Shown one piece after another: positions 41,617-52,600 of a DNA stretch of 64,000 nucleotides; position 1 is the first letter of the stretch, and the number at the start of each line of letters is the position of its first letter. Below the pieces are notes generated by a model, which worked only from the letters and a program-made list of their open reading frames with translations, ran no database searches and was not told where the DNA came from. Source of the stretch: Craspedostauros australis (taxonomy: Eukaryota; Bacillariophyta; Bacillariophyceae; Mastogloiales; Achnanthaceae). The position numbers and the translations under genes are program-made. The stretch spans positions 310,001 through 374,000 of the forward strand of contig JAMXDE010000005.1 of NCBI GenBank assembly GCA_026770025.1. Direction: 5' to 3'.

Positions 41617-44190
41617 TCATCTCTGTTGCTGTTGTTGCTGCCGGCGCTGCTCTCGTTTCTGACCAATCTTGGAGAACATGCCAGTGAAGGATCGGTTGCC
41701 ATCGAAATTTGAATTGTTCTGCTCTATGACGGTCGTGGGGGAACCGTACGATGATATCGATCCATTCGGTTCACCGCTGTCTGTCAGCGCTGCTCCCAAT
41801 CCTGATATGCCCGCGATGGACTTGCCGCCGTTCATTTTGATCTTGACTAGCTCGTTCTGCATGAAGGCGATGGTCTCGTCCTTCTTCTGGAGCTTCTGCT
41901 GCGTGTCTTCCTGCTCCTCCTCTAGCTGCGTCTTCATGATGCGGTTCTGCTCCTTGAGCAGCATGACCTCCGTCTTGAGCTTGGAGGCGTAACCGACGGG
42001 GTCGTTGGCGTTGAGCTCGTCCTCCATCTTGGCCAGCTCGAGCTTGAGCTCCGCGATGACCTCTTCCTTGTTGACACCGTCGTCGCCGAGGGCGGTCCCG
42101 CTGACCGTGGCACCGCCTGCCTTGAGCTGGTCGACCAAGCGCTGTTCGTGCTTGAGCTTGCGCTGCAGGGCCTGGAATTCCTTCTCCTTGGACTCGAATT
42201 CCGATTGCATGCCGTCGCGCATCTTCTGCAGCGCGTCGCCGTGCTTCTTCTCCATCTTGACGAATGCCTTGGATGCCTTCTCGAGCTGGAAGTCCTTCTC
42301 CGTGATCTCCTTCTGCAGCTGCTGTATCTTGACGGCGTCGCCGGGCAAGGATCCTTCGTTGCTGGTGCGGCGTCTCATCTGGCGGTGGTACTTGGACTCG
42401 CTCTCATCGGCCGTGCGCTGCTTCTGCTGCAGGAGGAGCTCGTCGGCCTGTATCTTTGCCTCTCGCGCGCGGAGATCGGCCTCGCGCTCCTCCATCTGCT
42501 TGAGCTTGAGGTTGTCGAAGGTTGATTCCGCGCTGAGCCGCTCCTCCTTGGCCTTGAGCTCCTCCTCCCAGGCCCGCAGGTCACGTATCTGCTCTTCGTT
42601 GCTGGGCGTGGTGGAGTAGTTGCTGAGGATGGGATCGTCCCTGTCCTCAATTTGTCGCTCTAGGTCGTCGATCTTGTCTAGCTTGGTCTCCACCTCCTCG
42701 CGCAGGCGCTCCGCCTCCTTCTCCTTGCGCACGATGCTGTCCTCTAGGTCGTATATTCTGTCGTTGAGATGCTGGACCTCCGCCTTGCTCTGCTTGGAGG
42801 TGGTCTTGAGTTCAATGAACTTTTCGGCAGCGTCTTCTAGGCGTCCCTTGTCCTTCTTCCTGAGATCGAGGAGCTTGGTGACCTGCGCCTGCGCCTCCGT
42901 GAGCTGCACCTGCATGCTGAAGAACTCCGACTGGTAGTGCTGGATGCGCTGGCGGAAGTAGGACTCCTTGTCGGCACCCTCGTCTTCGTCCACCTGCTGC
43001 GAGACGACTGGCATGGCCTTGGGGCTGGCGAATATGTCGTCATCGTCGTTGTTGCTGGTGGTTTCGTCTGTGGATGGTTTGGGTGATCTGTGGTTGATGT
43101 TGTTGCTGTTATTGTTGATATGGTTGGCGCTGTTGCTGGTGATGTGCTTGGGTGACTTGCGCAGATCTACATCTTTCTTAACGCGATCGATCTGATCCTT
43201 GAGGCGCTTCTCCGCGGGCGACAGCATGAGGGATGGATCGTCGTAGGGCACCTTGGATGCCTTGGAGGCCACCAGCTTGGCCTTGGTGGTGCGCGGCGTG
43301 TGATAGGGCGACTGGTCCCCCTTGGCGGGCGAGGATGCGCGTTGATGCCTCTGCGTGGCTGTTCGTGAAGTGCGGTCGTCCGCGTCGATGTCGTCCGCGC
43401 CGATGTGATCTTCCAGTTCCCTTAGCCTCGCCCTCGACTTGGATCTGCGACGCGACCTGGGTGAGGGCGCGTCCATGACGGGCGGCGCCGTTCGTGTGCT
43501 GCGGCTGGAACGTATTGACTGCTTGCCGCCGTTGCTGTTGATGGTGTCCGAATTGGCCGACGTGTTCTCGTCGCTGCCGCCCTGCGGGTTGGAAGAGGGC
43601 TTGGCCTTGCGGTTGGGTCCCTTGGAGGCCGATCTTGATTTGAGGGATTTGCGCGAGGCCACGGAGCGACCTCCGCCGACCGTGGAGGCCCCCGACTGCG
43701 ACTTCATGCGGCCCCTGGCCAGGACGTCGTCCAGGGACTTCTTCTTCCGCTTCGGCGTCTGCGCGGACATGGGTGCGTCGCCGTTGAGGATGCGATCCAG
43801 CTCGCTCATCTCGCCCTTGGGGGCCTTGGCGCGCGCCGCCTTCCTCGGCGTGAGGTTGGAGGAGGGCACGGAGGAGGAGTTGGAGGACGCCCCCAGCTTC
43901 TTCTTGACGACCGGCCTGGCCTTGACGGCGCGTTTGGTGGCCGGCTTCTTCCTGTCGATGACATCCTGCTTGGCGCGGCGGTTGTGGCTGCTGGTCCTGC
44001 CGTCCAGAGGGTCGGGCCGGCGTTCGCGCCGCTTCAGCGTGGGTGGCTTCACGCTGGCGGAGGGGTCGATGACGGTCCGGGTGTGCCGCACGGAGGGCGG
44101 GGCTCCTGCTGTTCTGGCGGAGCGGCGCGACGTCGAGTCTGGGTCCGCGTTGGCGGAGGACTTGGACCTGAAGACGTTGCGGAGCTTCAT
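41617..44190 (-). CDS. Long coiled-coil protein with basic disordered N-terminal half
   Basis: 857 residues from the ATG at 44190, which is the first Met after a stop. Residues 1-400 are Lys/Arg/Ser/Pro-rich and disordered, with repeated basic blocks (KRKKKSLDDVLARGR). Residues about 410-780 form a nearly continuous coiled coil with clear heptads (AERLREEVETKLDKIDDLER, EEELKAKEERLSAE, LKLELAKMEDELNA), broken at about 520 and 600. The tail ends in a Gln run. No motor or enzyme domain is present. It could be a centrosomal, cytoskeletal or scaffold protein; the sequence alone does not decide. Confidence 0.75.
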   Translation of the reverse strand: MKLRNVFRSKSSANADPDSTSRRSARTAGAPPSVRHTRTVIDPSASVKPPTLKRRERRPDPLDGRTSSHNRRAKQDVIDRKKPATKRAVKARPVVKKKLGASSNSSSVPSSNLTPRKAARAKAPKGEMSELDRILNGDAPMSAQTPKRKKKSLDDVLARGRMKSQSGASTVGGGRSVASRKSLKSRSASKGPNRKAKPSSNPQGGSDENTSANSDTINSNGGKQSIRSSRSTRTAPPVMDAPSPRSRRRSKSRARLRELEDHIGADDIDADDRTSRTATQRHQRASSPAKGDQSPYHTPRTTKAKLVASKASKVPYDDPSLMLSPAEKRLKDQIDRVKKDVDLRKSPKHITSNSANHINNNSNNINHRSPKPSTDETTSNNDDDDIFASPKAMPVVSQQVDEDEGADKESYFRQRIQHYQSEFFSMQVQLTEAQAQVTKLLDLRKKDKGRLEDAAEKFIELKTTSKQSKAEVQHLNDRIYDLEDSIVRKEKEAERLREEVETKLDKIDDLERQIEDRDDPILSNYSTTPSNEEQIRDLRAWEEELKAKEERLSAESTFDNLKLKQMEEREADLRAREAKIQADELLLQQKQRTADESESKYHRQMRRRTSNEGSLPGDAVKIQQLQKEITEKDFQLEKASKAFVKMEKKHGDALQKMRDGMQSEFESKEKEFQALQRKLKHEQRLVDQLKAGGATVSGTALGDDGVNKEEVIAELKLELAKMEDELNANDPVGYASKLKTEVMLLKEQNRIMKTQLEEEQEDTQQKLQKKDETIAFMQNELVKIKMNGGKSIAGISGLGAALTDSGEPNGSISSYGSPTTVIEQNNSNFDGNRSFTGMFSKIGQKREQRRQQQQQQR

Positions 44191-45972
44191 GGTTCCGTGT
44201 TGTTTGGGTCTGTGTGTTGGACTCTGTGTGTTGGACTCTGTCTGACTCTATCAGTTACAACTGAACTGGCAGTGCTCTGCCATGCACTGTTGCCACTCGT
44301 GGCGTCGATCCACTGATGCTCTGAGACTCTGCTGATCTTGGATTGTTGTTTGGGCAAACAGCGATCAACAATCAACTACTTGCAGTCAATCAGTCAGTCA
44401 GTCAATCAACCAATGAATGGATGTATGAATGGATGGGTGGCAGAGCAAACAAGAAGATCAATCCCAACACCTTCCAACACCTTCCAAGGAACCGCCGTTC
44501 GATGCTGCTTCTCTTCTTTCTTGCTGTTGTTGTTGTTGTTGTTGTTGATGTGATTGATGGATAAGTAGATGGATGGATAACGTTGAGGACAGTCTTGTTG
44601 CTGATACTTTGCTCTGCTCTAATCTGCAAGTAATCGACTGCGATCTCTTTTCGTTGTGTTGTTGTCAGAGTTGTCACTGTTGTTGCTCCTGCTGCTCCTG
44701 CTGCTGTTGCTCCTGCTGCTTCTGCTTGTGTCGGAGGTGATTGTTGGTGATCGTTGGTGGGGATTGGATGAGATCCTCCGCACTTGGCGCTGCTGTTGCC
44801 ACTGATGCGACTGATACAGTTGATACACTTGATGCCTCTTTGTGTTGCTCTTGTTGTTGTTGCTGTTGCTCCCACCACTCCTGTCGTTCGTGTCGTTCGT
44901 GTGTGGTGGAGAGGGATGTTGTTCCCATGGAGCGGAGGTCCTCTTTTGCCGCCAACCTTCGTTGTTGCTGCTCCTTTCTGGCTTTCTCCCTTTCTGCCGC
45001 TGTTCCATTTGTTAACGCTGCCACCGTGCTACATTTCCCACTACTGCGCGCTCGCGCACTCGCACCATCGTGCCTTGCAACACACGCAACACACACCCAA
45101 CAACCCTCCCTTTTCAGGCTTCAACGTGCACACAGCCTTTCTCACAGTCCGCAACCACTCGTGGAACGCCCACCAGTAATTCCACCTTTTCACCCTTCCT
45201 CTCCCTTCTTGCGCGCCATCGCTGTTCTCGACCATAAATCACAACACAACACGCTCCTTCGTCATCAACGAGCGATCCACGCCTAACTCCGTCGAAGAAA
45301 ACCCAAAGGTCACAAACACACAACCATTGCGCAGACATAAACGACCACAAAGGCACACGCACACAGTGATACTCGCACATAGAGGCACAAACACTGATTC
45401 GTCCCTTTCGCGCAACACTTTCTCGCCAAATTTATTCCGGAGTCACCGAACGTTGCGCACAGATCGTGTCACATCCACGACGGAGCCTAATTGTTGGAGG
45501 CAGTTCACCTAAGCCCCGCGATATTGATGAAATGACCACGTTCGCATACTGGACAAGTTCACGAAGACCACGACCACCGAGCACTCCATCTAGTCCAGCG
45601 ATTCGTGGGAACAATTGGGCTTTGTTGAAGCTAAAGAAGTCTCCCCACATCTACAATTCCTACGTCCGTTTGTGATGAAGTCTATGGTCATTGTGTCTAG
45701 AGTGTGAGTTTTTTCGCGGACGTGTTTTGCGACAGTTTCCACGTTCAACCAATCCTTCACATTCGCCTGGAAAAAGACTCCAAGGCGAACATGATGCAGC
45801 TCATCGTGGAATTCTCACAGTTATCCAAATCGTGGGTGTTTGCCAACGGAGATCTCTCTCTCTCTCTCTCTCCCCCTTGCTTGCTGGTTCCTCCTTCTTC
45901 TTTCACCGCTTCGCGAGAAGCGCTGCTGCAACATCTAAACTTGTTTCATCGTGTCCACTTTCATCACTCTGC
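44191..45972. other. Sparse intergenic region, about 1.8 kb
   Basis: A TCAG/TCAA repeat lies near 44385-44412, a (GTT)n run at 44525-44547, many CTG/GTT trinucleotides at 44680-44880, and a (TC)10 run at 45853-45872. Several reading frames of 60-180 codons on both strands follow these repeats and are not supported. Confidence 0.45.
45853..45872. repeat. (TC)10 microsatellite
   Basis: Perfect dinucleotide run. Confidence 0.95.
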
Positions 45973-46251
45973 ATGATGACCATCAGGAAGAACCGCATCA
46001 ATGGAATAATCGACATCCTCACCATGGCACCAGAGCGCAAGATCCATTGCGTGGCTGATCGTCGATTGGGCAACAAAGGCGGCATGCGAGTGTTCGCGGT
46101 CAGACAAGAAGAAGGGCGTAGAGCAGCATTACGCGAGGCGTCACAACGAGCACGCGAAACGTACGAAGAATACTTCAACAAGTGTATGCACATCACCAAT
46201 ACGCCCTCCTTGACACCAACTGCAACAACAGCAACACCAGTCATCGAATGA
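45973..46251 (+). CDS. Hypothetical small protein, doubtful
   Basis: 92 residues from the ATG at 45973. It has a protein-like, Arg-rich first two thirds (RKNRINGIIDILTMAPERK, then a helix ALREASQRARETYEEYF) and a Thr/Pro-rich end. The frame extends upstream without an ATG, so it could also be the last exon of a larger gene. No family is recognised. Confidence 0.35.
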   Translation: MMTIRKNRINGIIDILTMAPERKIHCVADRRLGNKGGMRVFAVRQEEGRRAALREASQRARETYEEYFNKCMHITNTPSLTPTATTATPVIE

Positions 46252-47701
46252 ATTCATGCATGCATTCCTAACGCCCATCTTCCTTTCGCCATCGCGGCAC
46301 CAGTCACAAACGCCAGCATGGAAGGTCTCCACCGATTATTGTTCCATCGTGGTTACCGGCAACGCCAACAACAACAGGACATTCACGACCAGAGACCAAC
46401 TATCCGATCCAAATCGCCCTCTTCTGCCTCTTCAATTCAAGGGGGGAAGAAGAAAGCGTGCAGCGCCCCCCATCGACGTGTGTTGAGGTTGCAGATGAGG
46501 ACGCCACATGACGATGGACTCGAAGATTGCCAATTTTGTGAGAGCGTTTCATGTGTTGTGCACATGAGGCATCGCCTCTGCGGTCTTGGGAACGGGATCG
46601 TAAACGCTGATGCTTTTTTCACCTCCTCATGAACAACGCCGCAATTTCAACACCATCTTCTTTTTTATGGTCTGTAATCGTACTCGTAGCTCGTGACGCA
46701 ATGATGCGGTATAGAGGGTTATTTGCCCCCATCACATCCAGCAATGTGGTGTGATGTGATACGTCATCTCCTCCTTCCTTGCTTCCATCGTCGTCCTCCA
46801 GGTTTCTTCTTTGTGACAACGCCTCCATCATCATCATCTCTTGTTTTCGCCCTCTTCTCCATCGTCCTCTCTTCCATCACCCTCTCTCTCCCTCCCTCCC
46901 TCCCTCGTTGTGTTCACGCGACGACCAATAAGAGAGGATCGGAATCCAACGCACAGCAGCCGAGAGAATTCTTGGAACGAAGATCTCTCCCACGAACAAC
47001 ACGACGTGAAAGGTTGCTGAAACCTCCTTTGCTGCCAAAGAGAAATCGTCGGTTTTATCAATGCGCCATGGGTACTGCAATACATATCGAGCACAAAGAC
47101 ACGCACAACCACGCAAAGGAACAAAAACGCATTTGTGGCAGACCCGAAGAAGAGTTCATGATGCTGTTTGCGTTCCTCTTGCGACGACCTGGAGTACTTT
47201 GTGAGGCGCGGAATCGTCCACGCCGTTCTTCCAAGACTGCAAGCCGCTATGAACTTGATTCTCGGAAGTCATTCAGTTAATTAACAACGTAATATCAACG
47301 CACACCACATAGAGACTTTCTCGGCGTCACAAATTCTCAACCTCGACCAAATTCGACGGCACCAAATCTCACCCACGAACACAACTACGAACAGGTACGC
47401 GCATGGGCAGGTACAACTACCCGAATCGGGCTAATAACCAAAGTCGAGACACACATGCACAACACGAAGTTGCGTGTTGTGGCTCCAAAACGACCTCGCG
47501 TTGGTGCCTTTCTTCTGCTGCAAGCGCTTTTGCGCAACAACACTGGAAAGAGGGCACAAGGCACAATCGTGTGAGCGAGTTTGTGCTCGTTGACAACCGG
47601 TGTGGTGTCTTGTTCTTCACACACAATTCATCTCCACTCTCCCATAAAATCAACTTGTGACCAAAGCAAAGTCCAACAACGATAGCAACAACGATAGCAA
47701 C
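46252..47701. other. Intergenic region, about 1.45 kb
   Basis: It holds TACTCGTA at 46681 and a CT/CCCT repeat at 46881-46908. A plus-strand frame at 46723-47280 is open but basic and repeat-driven. The last few hundred bases are the probable leader of the gene at 47702. Confidence 0.45.
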
Positions 47702-48008
47702 ATGATGTTCTCAAGCAAAGTCATCACCATCACCGATGGTAGCATGAAAGCCTCCAGTCAAAGCAAGCGAAAGGAGCCAACGCGAGGCGTCCTGCGCACG
47801 TCCTCCTTCAACAAGGACCGCGATGGCGTACCGGAGTTTGGCTGGAAACGCATTCCCTGCAATCCACAGAGCGACTTCGACGGCACCGCCTCCGTGCGCA
47901 GTGCCATCAGCACCATCAGTACGCACAGCACGGCAAGCCGCATCAACATCAACGAATCGCACAACACCGTGCGTTGCGTGCCAAGAATACCACGCAGCAA
48001 GCTTGATG

Positions 48009-48013
48009 AATAC
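48009..48013. repeat. Target-site duplication, left copy (AATAC)
   Basis: Identical to 53854-53858; 5 bp is the usual size for copia integrases. Confidence 0.95.
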
Positions 48014-48178
48014 TGACAACTTTCTCTGTACCTTCTTACCTCTCTACTAATCATATTAGTCACAAATACTGGTCGGGGGTTTGTCCTCGGACAACTCACA
48101 AATAAAGAACAAGAGCTCCGACCAGGGCACGCAACAACGGGCCAATACGTCTACAGTAGTTACTTGTGCACTTTGACA
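48014..48178 (+). repeat. Left LTR, 165 bp
   Basis: Begins TGACAACTTT and ends CTTTGACA. It contains AATAAA at 48101-48106 and an 8-bp inverted repeat (CTGGTCGG at 48069, CCGACCAG at 48118) that would place this signal in a loop. Its first codon in the host frame is TGA. Confidence 0.97.
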
Positions 48179-48199
48179 GATTAAGAGTCGTGATCTACC
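48179..48199 (+). promoter_or_regulatory. Putative primer-binding site, complementary to the 5' half of tRNA-Lys(CUU)
   Basis: It directly abuts the LTR and starts GATTAAGAGTCGTGATC. The reverse complement reads GGTAGATCACGACTC then TTAATC, which looks like the 3' side of the D arm plus the anticodon arm of a lysine tRNA (anticodon CTT within CTCTTAA). The priming end would fall just after the anticodon loop, as with the half-tRNA primer of Drosophila copia (there initiator Met). No match to the usual 3'-end initiator Met site was found. tRNA sequences are recalled, not searched. Confidence 0.6.
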
Positions 48200-48231
48200 A
48201 CCAAGCTTATCACGTTACAACACCAACCACC

Positions 48232-49611
48232 ATGGCGAGACCAATCAACAACCGTACCTGGACGACCGTCATCAAGGAGCTCGTTGAGCTCGAAGACGCT
48301 GACATGGAGTTCATCCGCAAGAAGCTTGGCAGGATTGAACGCGCCATCCAGAGTCCGGAGCAGAACATCATTCAGGCTTTGTCTCTCTCAACAACCCTCA
48401 CCGCGATCAACATCGAAAACATCCTTCGCATCTTCGCTTTTGCAAAAGAGCGACAAATCGACCAAGCGACCGATTGGGACGCCATCGATGAGTACATCAA
48501 GTCCTCTGGGTACACAGTGCCTATCATCGAGACTCCTGTCGCTCTCAAAGCCATCCAGCTCCAGTTGGAGGCAGACATGAAGGCAGCAAGCCGCGAGCTC
48601 ACTGAGGCTGCAAGCCGTGAGGTCGTGGTGCACTCGCCACGACGCAACCAGGAGCTCGGTCGATCGCCATCGACCCCCACCGGATGGAAATACGATAAGA
48701 TCACCATGCCGGAAGCTGAGACGTTCAGCGGTCTCAACATCGAGTGGTACCAATGGAAGACGGACTTCATGCGACAGCTGGTCACATCCAAGTTCGCGGA
48801 CTACATGCTGGATGAGAAACCAGCGCACTACCGCGCATCAGTGGACGCTCAGTTCTACGCAGTCCTCAGGTCCAAAACCTGCAAGGGCGACGCGCAGTAC
48901 ATCGTCACAGCAGAAGAACCCAGCGGTTACGCCGCTTTCCGATCTCTCGTTCGCATTTACGAGTCTGCTGAGAACCAGGCCGGCATCGTGGCAGAGGAGG
49001 AGGCAAGACTCTCCAAACTCATCTACGACGGCAACGGCGCATTTGGGACTTTCGTCAACGACTTCTCGATGTCCCTCCACGCGATCGAGGACAACGGCAA
49101 GCCAATGAACGACCAAGAGAAGATCGCAAGATTCTTCCGCAACATCCGCGACGAGCGATTTGCCAGCGTGATCACGAGCCTACAGCAGACGAAGGAGTCC
49201 TTCTCCTGGGTCCGCGAGACGCTCATGCGCCATGACAAGATCCTCGCCAACGCCGACCTCGACAAGTCTCCAGGACGCAGCCGTCGCATGCACCAGAAGG
49301 ACAGTCGTCCCGACCGCAAGCGATCGTTCGACAAGGCATCAGGTGACCGCAAGAAGTCCTCCCATTACCGTCTGCCGGACGTGGTGTTCCGAAGTCTTCC
49401 ATCCGCAGCACAAGTGCTCGTGGTGGAGTCTTCACGCCACTTCCGCAGCACCGGAGAGCTCATGGGCGAGGCTGCGCTCAAACGCGCCAAGCCTGCTGAG
49501 TTCGCCAAAACCCAAGAGCAACAAGCTCAGCGCAAGCCTACCAAGCGCGCGAGATTCGGCAACAAGACCGATCGTGTCAAGAAGTACGGACCGTGCGACA
49601 ACAGTACCTGA
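48232..49611 (+). CDS. gag: Retrotransposon Gag
   Basis: 459 residues from the ATG at 48232 (context CACCATGG), ending in TGA at 49609. The central part (about 165-320: WKYDKITMPEAETFSGLNIE, WYQWKTDFMRQL, IARFFRNIRDERF) has the helical pattern of copia Gag capsid domains. The C-terminal 110 residues are strongly basic (RSRRMHQKDSRPDRKRSF, KPTKRARFGNK) and may replace the nucleocapsid zinc knuckle: no C-x2-C-x4-H-x4-C motif is present. The stop is in the same frame as Pol, with no other stop between them. Confidence 0.9.
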   Translation: MARPINNRTWTTVIKELVELEDADMEFIRKKLGRIERAIQSPEQNIIQALSLSTTLTAINIENILRIFAFAKERQIDQATDWDAIDEYIKSSGYTVPIIETPVALKAIQLQLEADMKAASRELTEAASREVVVHSPRRNQELGRSPSTPTGWKYDKITMPEAETFSGLNIEWYQWKTDFMRQLVTSKFADYMLDEKPAHYRASVDAQFYAVLRSKTCKGDAQYIVTAEEPSGYAAFRSLVRIYESAENQAGIVAEEEARLSKLIYDGNGAFGTFVNDFSMSLHAIEDNGKPMNDQEKIARFFRNIRDERFASVITSLQQTKESFSWVRETLMRHDKILANADLDKSPGRSRRMHQKDSRPDRKRSFDKASGDRKKSSHYRLPDVVFRSLPSAAQVLVVESSRHFRSTGELMGEAALKRAKPAEFAKTQEQQAQRKPTKRARFGNKTDRVKKYGPCDNST

Positions 49612-49637
49612 CAACCACCGGCGGCCGTCACACGCCG
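49609..49637 (+). promoter_or_regulatory. Putative UGA readthrough site with downstream hairpin
   Basis: The Gag stop TGA-C (49609-49612) is followed after 7 bases by a CGGCG/CGCCG stem (49619-49623 with 49633-49637, 9-base loop). UGA followed by C is a known weak termination context, and retroviruses with in-frame Gag-Pol readthrough place structure about 8 bases downstream. The stem is short; function is inferred. Confidence 0.5.
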
Positions 49638-52600
49638 TCAATCGGAAGTCAGCATTCGTATCAAGGATCGGGAGACCACCGGACTGGAGAGTGATACTGC
49701 GGAGAGTAAGCCGGCGGCCAGGGCCCCGGATACGCTACAGGTGTCGCGTCACCGCACAACCCACCCAAATACAGAGCACACGATTCGACGGGCAAGAGTA
49801 ACGAATAGTAGCCACGGCTATATCATTCTAGACTCAGGGGCGGACGGCGACATTGTACACGAGTCTGGATGGGAAGTGACCCGACAGCATCCGCAGAAGT
49901 TCCACGCTCGCGGCGCGACCGTGGATTCACCGGTCGAGGCGTTCGCAATGGTTGACGCAGTGGCGGCATACGATTCACCGCACGACGGAGTGATTCTCAT
50001 CAAGGCATTTTTCGTGGCTCTCGACAAGCATCCACGGCAGATGGAGTCGCTATTCAACACGCACCACATGCGGGCTTCCGGAGTTCGCGTCTACGACAGA
50101 CTTCGACAACACGATGGGCAGCAACGGATATCGTCTGGCGACATCAGCATCCCACTGGCGAACCATGACGGCAATACCCTACGCATCCCAATCCGCAGAC
50201 CAACAGCTCACGAGCTCACCCAAGCCGCGCACATCACGATTTGCGACAGGCACCGACGCCTCAGGCGATCGCACACACATGTCGACTTCGACAAAGTATT
50301 CCAGCATCTCCCACCACAAGTGGTGGCGAAGACCAAGGAAGCATCCACCCAGCTGGCCGACACACCCATCGAGGCCGAGTCAAGACTCATCCCGAGGCAG
50401 TATCGAGCACAGCGAGCAGGTGCGCTGCAGCCACACCGAATCAAGGGAAGGGTGGACACAGATCCATTTTTCTCCACGGTCCCATCCATCCGACAATACC
50501 GATGCATCCAACTCTTCACGCACAGCGATTCCAAGTTCATCTGGGCCAAACCGCTCCGCAGAGAGGCGATGGCGCCAGGGGCGCTGACGGAGTTCATTGT
50601 GCAGGTCGGGGCACCGGATCTACTCATCTCGGACAACTCACAGGTTCAGGCTGGGAAGGCATGGAAGGCCATCACAACGCGCTACATGATCAAGCACTCC
50701 TTCACTGCTCCAATGAACCAGAACCAGAACCACGCAGAGCGAGCCATCGGGAACATCAAGCGACACGCGTATCAGATGCTCTGGGCCGCGACTGCGCCAC
50801 TCACATTTTGGTGTCACGCAGTGCAGCACGCTATCGACGTATGGAACTACACGGCCAAAGAAAGCATTCAGTGGCGCACTCCAATCGAGATGTTGCGAGG
50901 CAACACACCGGACATCTCCATGTTCCGATTCACGTTCTTTCAGCCAGTCTGGTATTTCGAGCCGATGACGAAGTTTCCGCACCACCCATTCAAACCGGGG
51001 CATTTCTTGGGGATTGCATGGGACCATGGGGACCCTTTCACCTATCACATTTGGTCGCCGAAAGGCGAAGACGTAACCAAGGGCACGTCCCTGGTGCGCA
51101 ACATCGTGAAACCACGAATCGCGGAAGACGCAAATGCGCCGCAAATTACCGACGAGGAAGTGCAACGAATTGCACGCCTCGATCTGATCCACTATCAAAC
51201 CAATGGCGAATCGGGGCAGCGGGCGCGCACCAAGACTATGCCGGCGCAGCTTGCTCGACAGGTCCGAGAGGCCATCGACGCAATTGCCGTGCGGTCAGGG
51301 GCGGCAGCTCGAATCCCTGAAGCAGGACCACCGGAGGTCAGGGGCGTCGCGGTGAATGAAAACAGCACTCCCAATGAAGACCGGTGGTTCGGTCAGCCGA
51401 ATGTCATCGCAGACGACGATGACGACCGCGACAGCGGGCCCACGGGCGCAATATCCGACGACGACGGGGACGATGATCGCTCCACTGGCAACATCTCGAA
51501 CGAATCCGATGATGACGAACCGGTGAGGATCCCAGATCCACCCAAGCAGCGGATTCAGGGGCGTATCGGCACTCTGGCTGAGCGCGAGCATGACGAAATG
51601 TTCCAGAATCAGATCGCCAAGGACGAAACGAACGATCCAGCCATCACATCTGTCGCAGGCCATTCATTCAGAGACGGACATCTTCATCTCAACGTGAAAT
51701 GGGACAACGACGAGACGCAATGGTTCAGATACGACATCCTGAGGGCAGACCATCCCGAGATCGTAGCGAGATACATCATCGCAAACGAACCGAAACGGCA
51801 TGACAGACACAATCGGCAGTCGACAACAATGCTGAAATGGGCAAAGCACGCCGTGCGAGCGATCCGACGACGCATGAAACGCATCGAGCGCACGCACCAA
51901 TTCACAATTGACGACGACGATAACATCTCCATTCTGAGGCGCATACGGCCAGGGAAGAAGAAACCAAAGAAGGACTTCTTCGCCACCGTGTTTCAGTACG
52001 GAGTGGAAGTGCCGCGCAACATGAAGCACGCACTCCAACTCGACGACGCGAATGGAAATACACTTTGGCGCGACGCAGCCAAGAAGGAGATCGACGCTCT
52101 CATCGAGCTCGACTGCTTCGAGTTCCATCAATCCACTCATCAACCTTCCTCCGACTATCAGAGCACCAAGCTACGGCTAATCTTCGCAGTCAAACAAGAC
52201 CTGCGGCGCAAGGGGCGTCTGGTCGCCGGAGGCCACCTCATCGAACTCGCTGACAACATCAGGGTATACTCGTCCACGGTGAAGTCAACCAGTGTTCGGA
52301 TACTTGACGTCATTGCAGACGCCAACAAGCTGAAGCAACTATGCGGCGATGTGGGCAATGCTTTCGTCAACGCATACACCAACGAGAAGATCTACGCGAG
52401 AGCCGGAAAGGAATTCGACCACCGTGAGGGCCAAACAATCGTACTCAAGAAGGCGCTGTATGGACTCAGATCGAGTGCACAACGATTCCACGCTCACTTC
52501 GCGAACACACTCTCGTCCATGGGGTTCTCCCCATCACGGCACGACCAAGATGTATGGATCAAGCTCAGAGACGACACTGGCTACGATTACATCTGCACGC

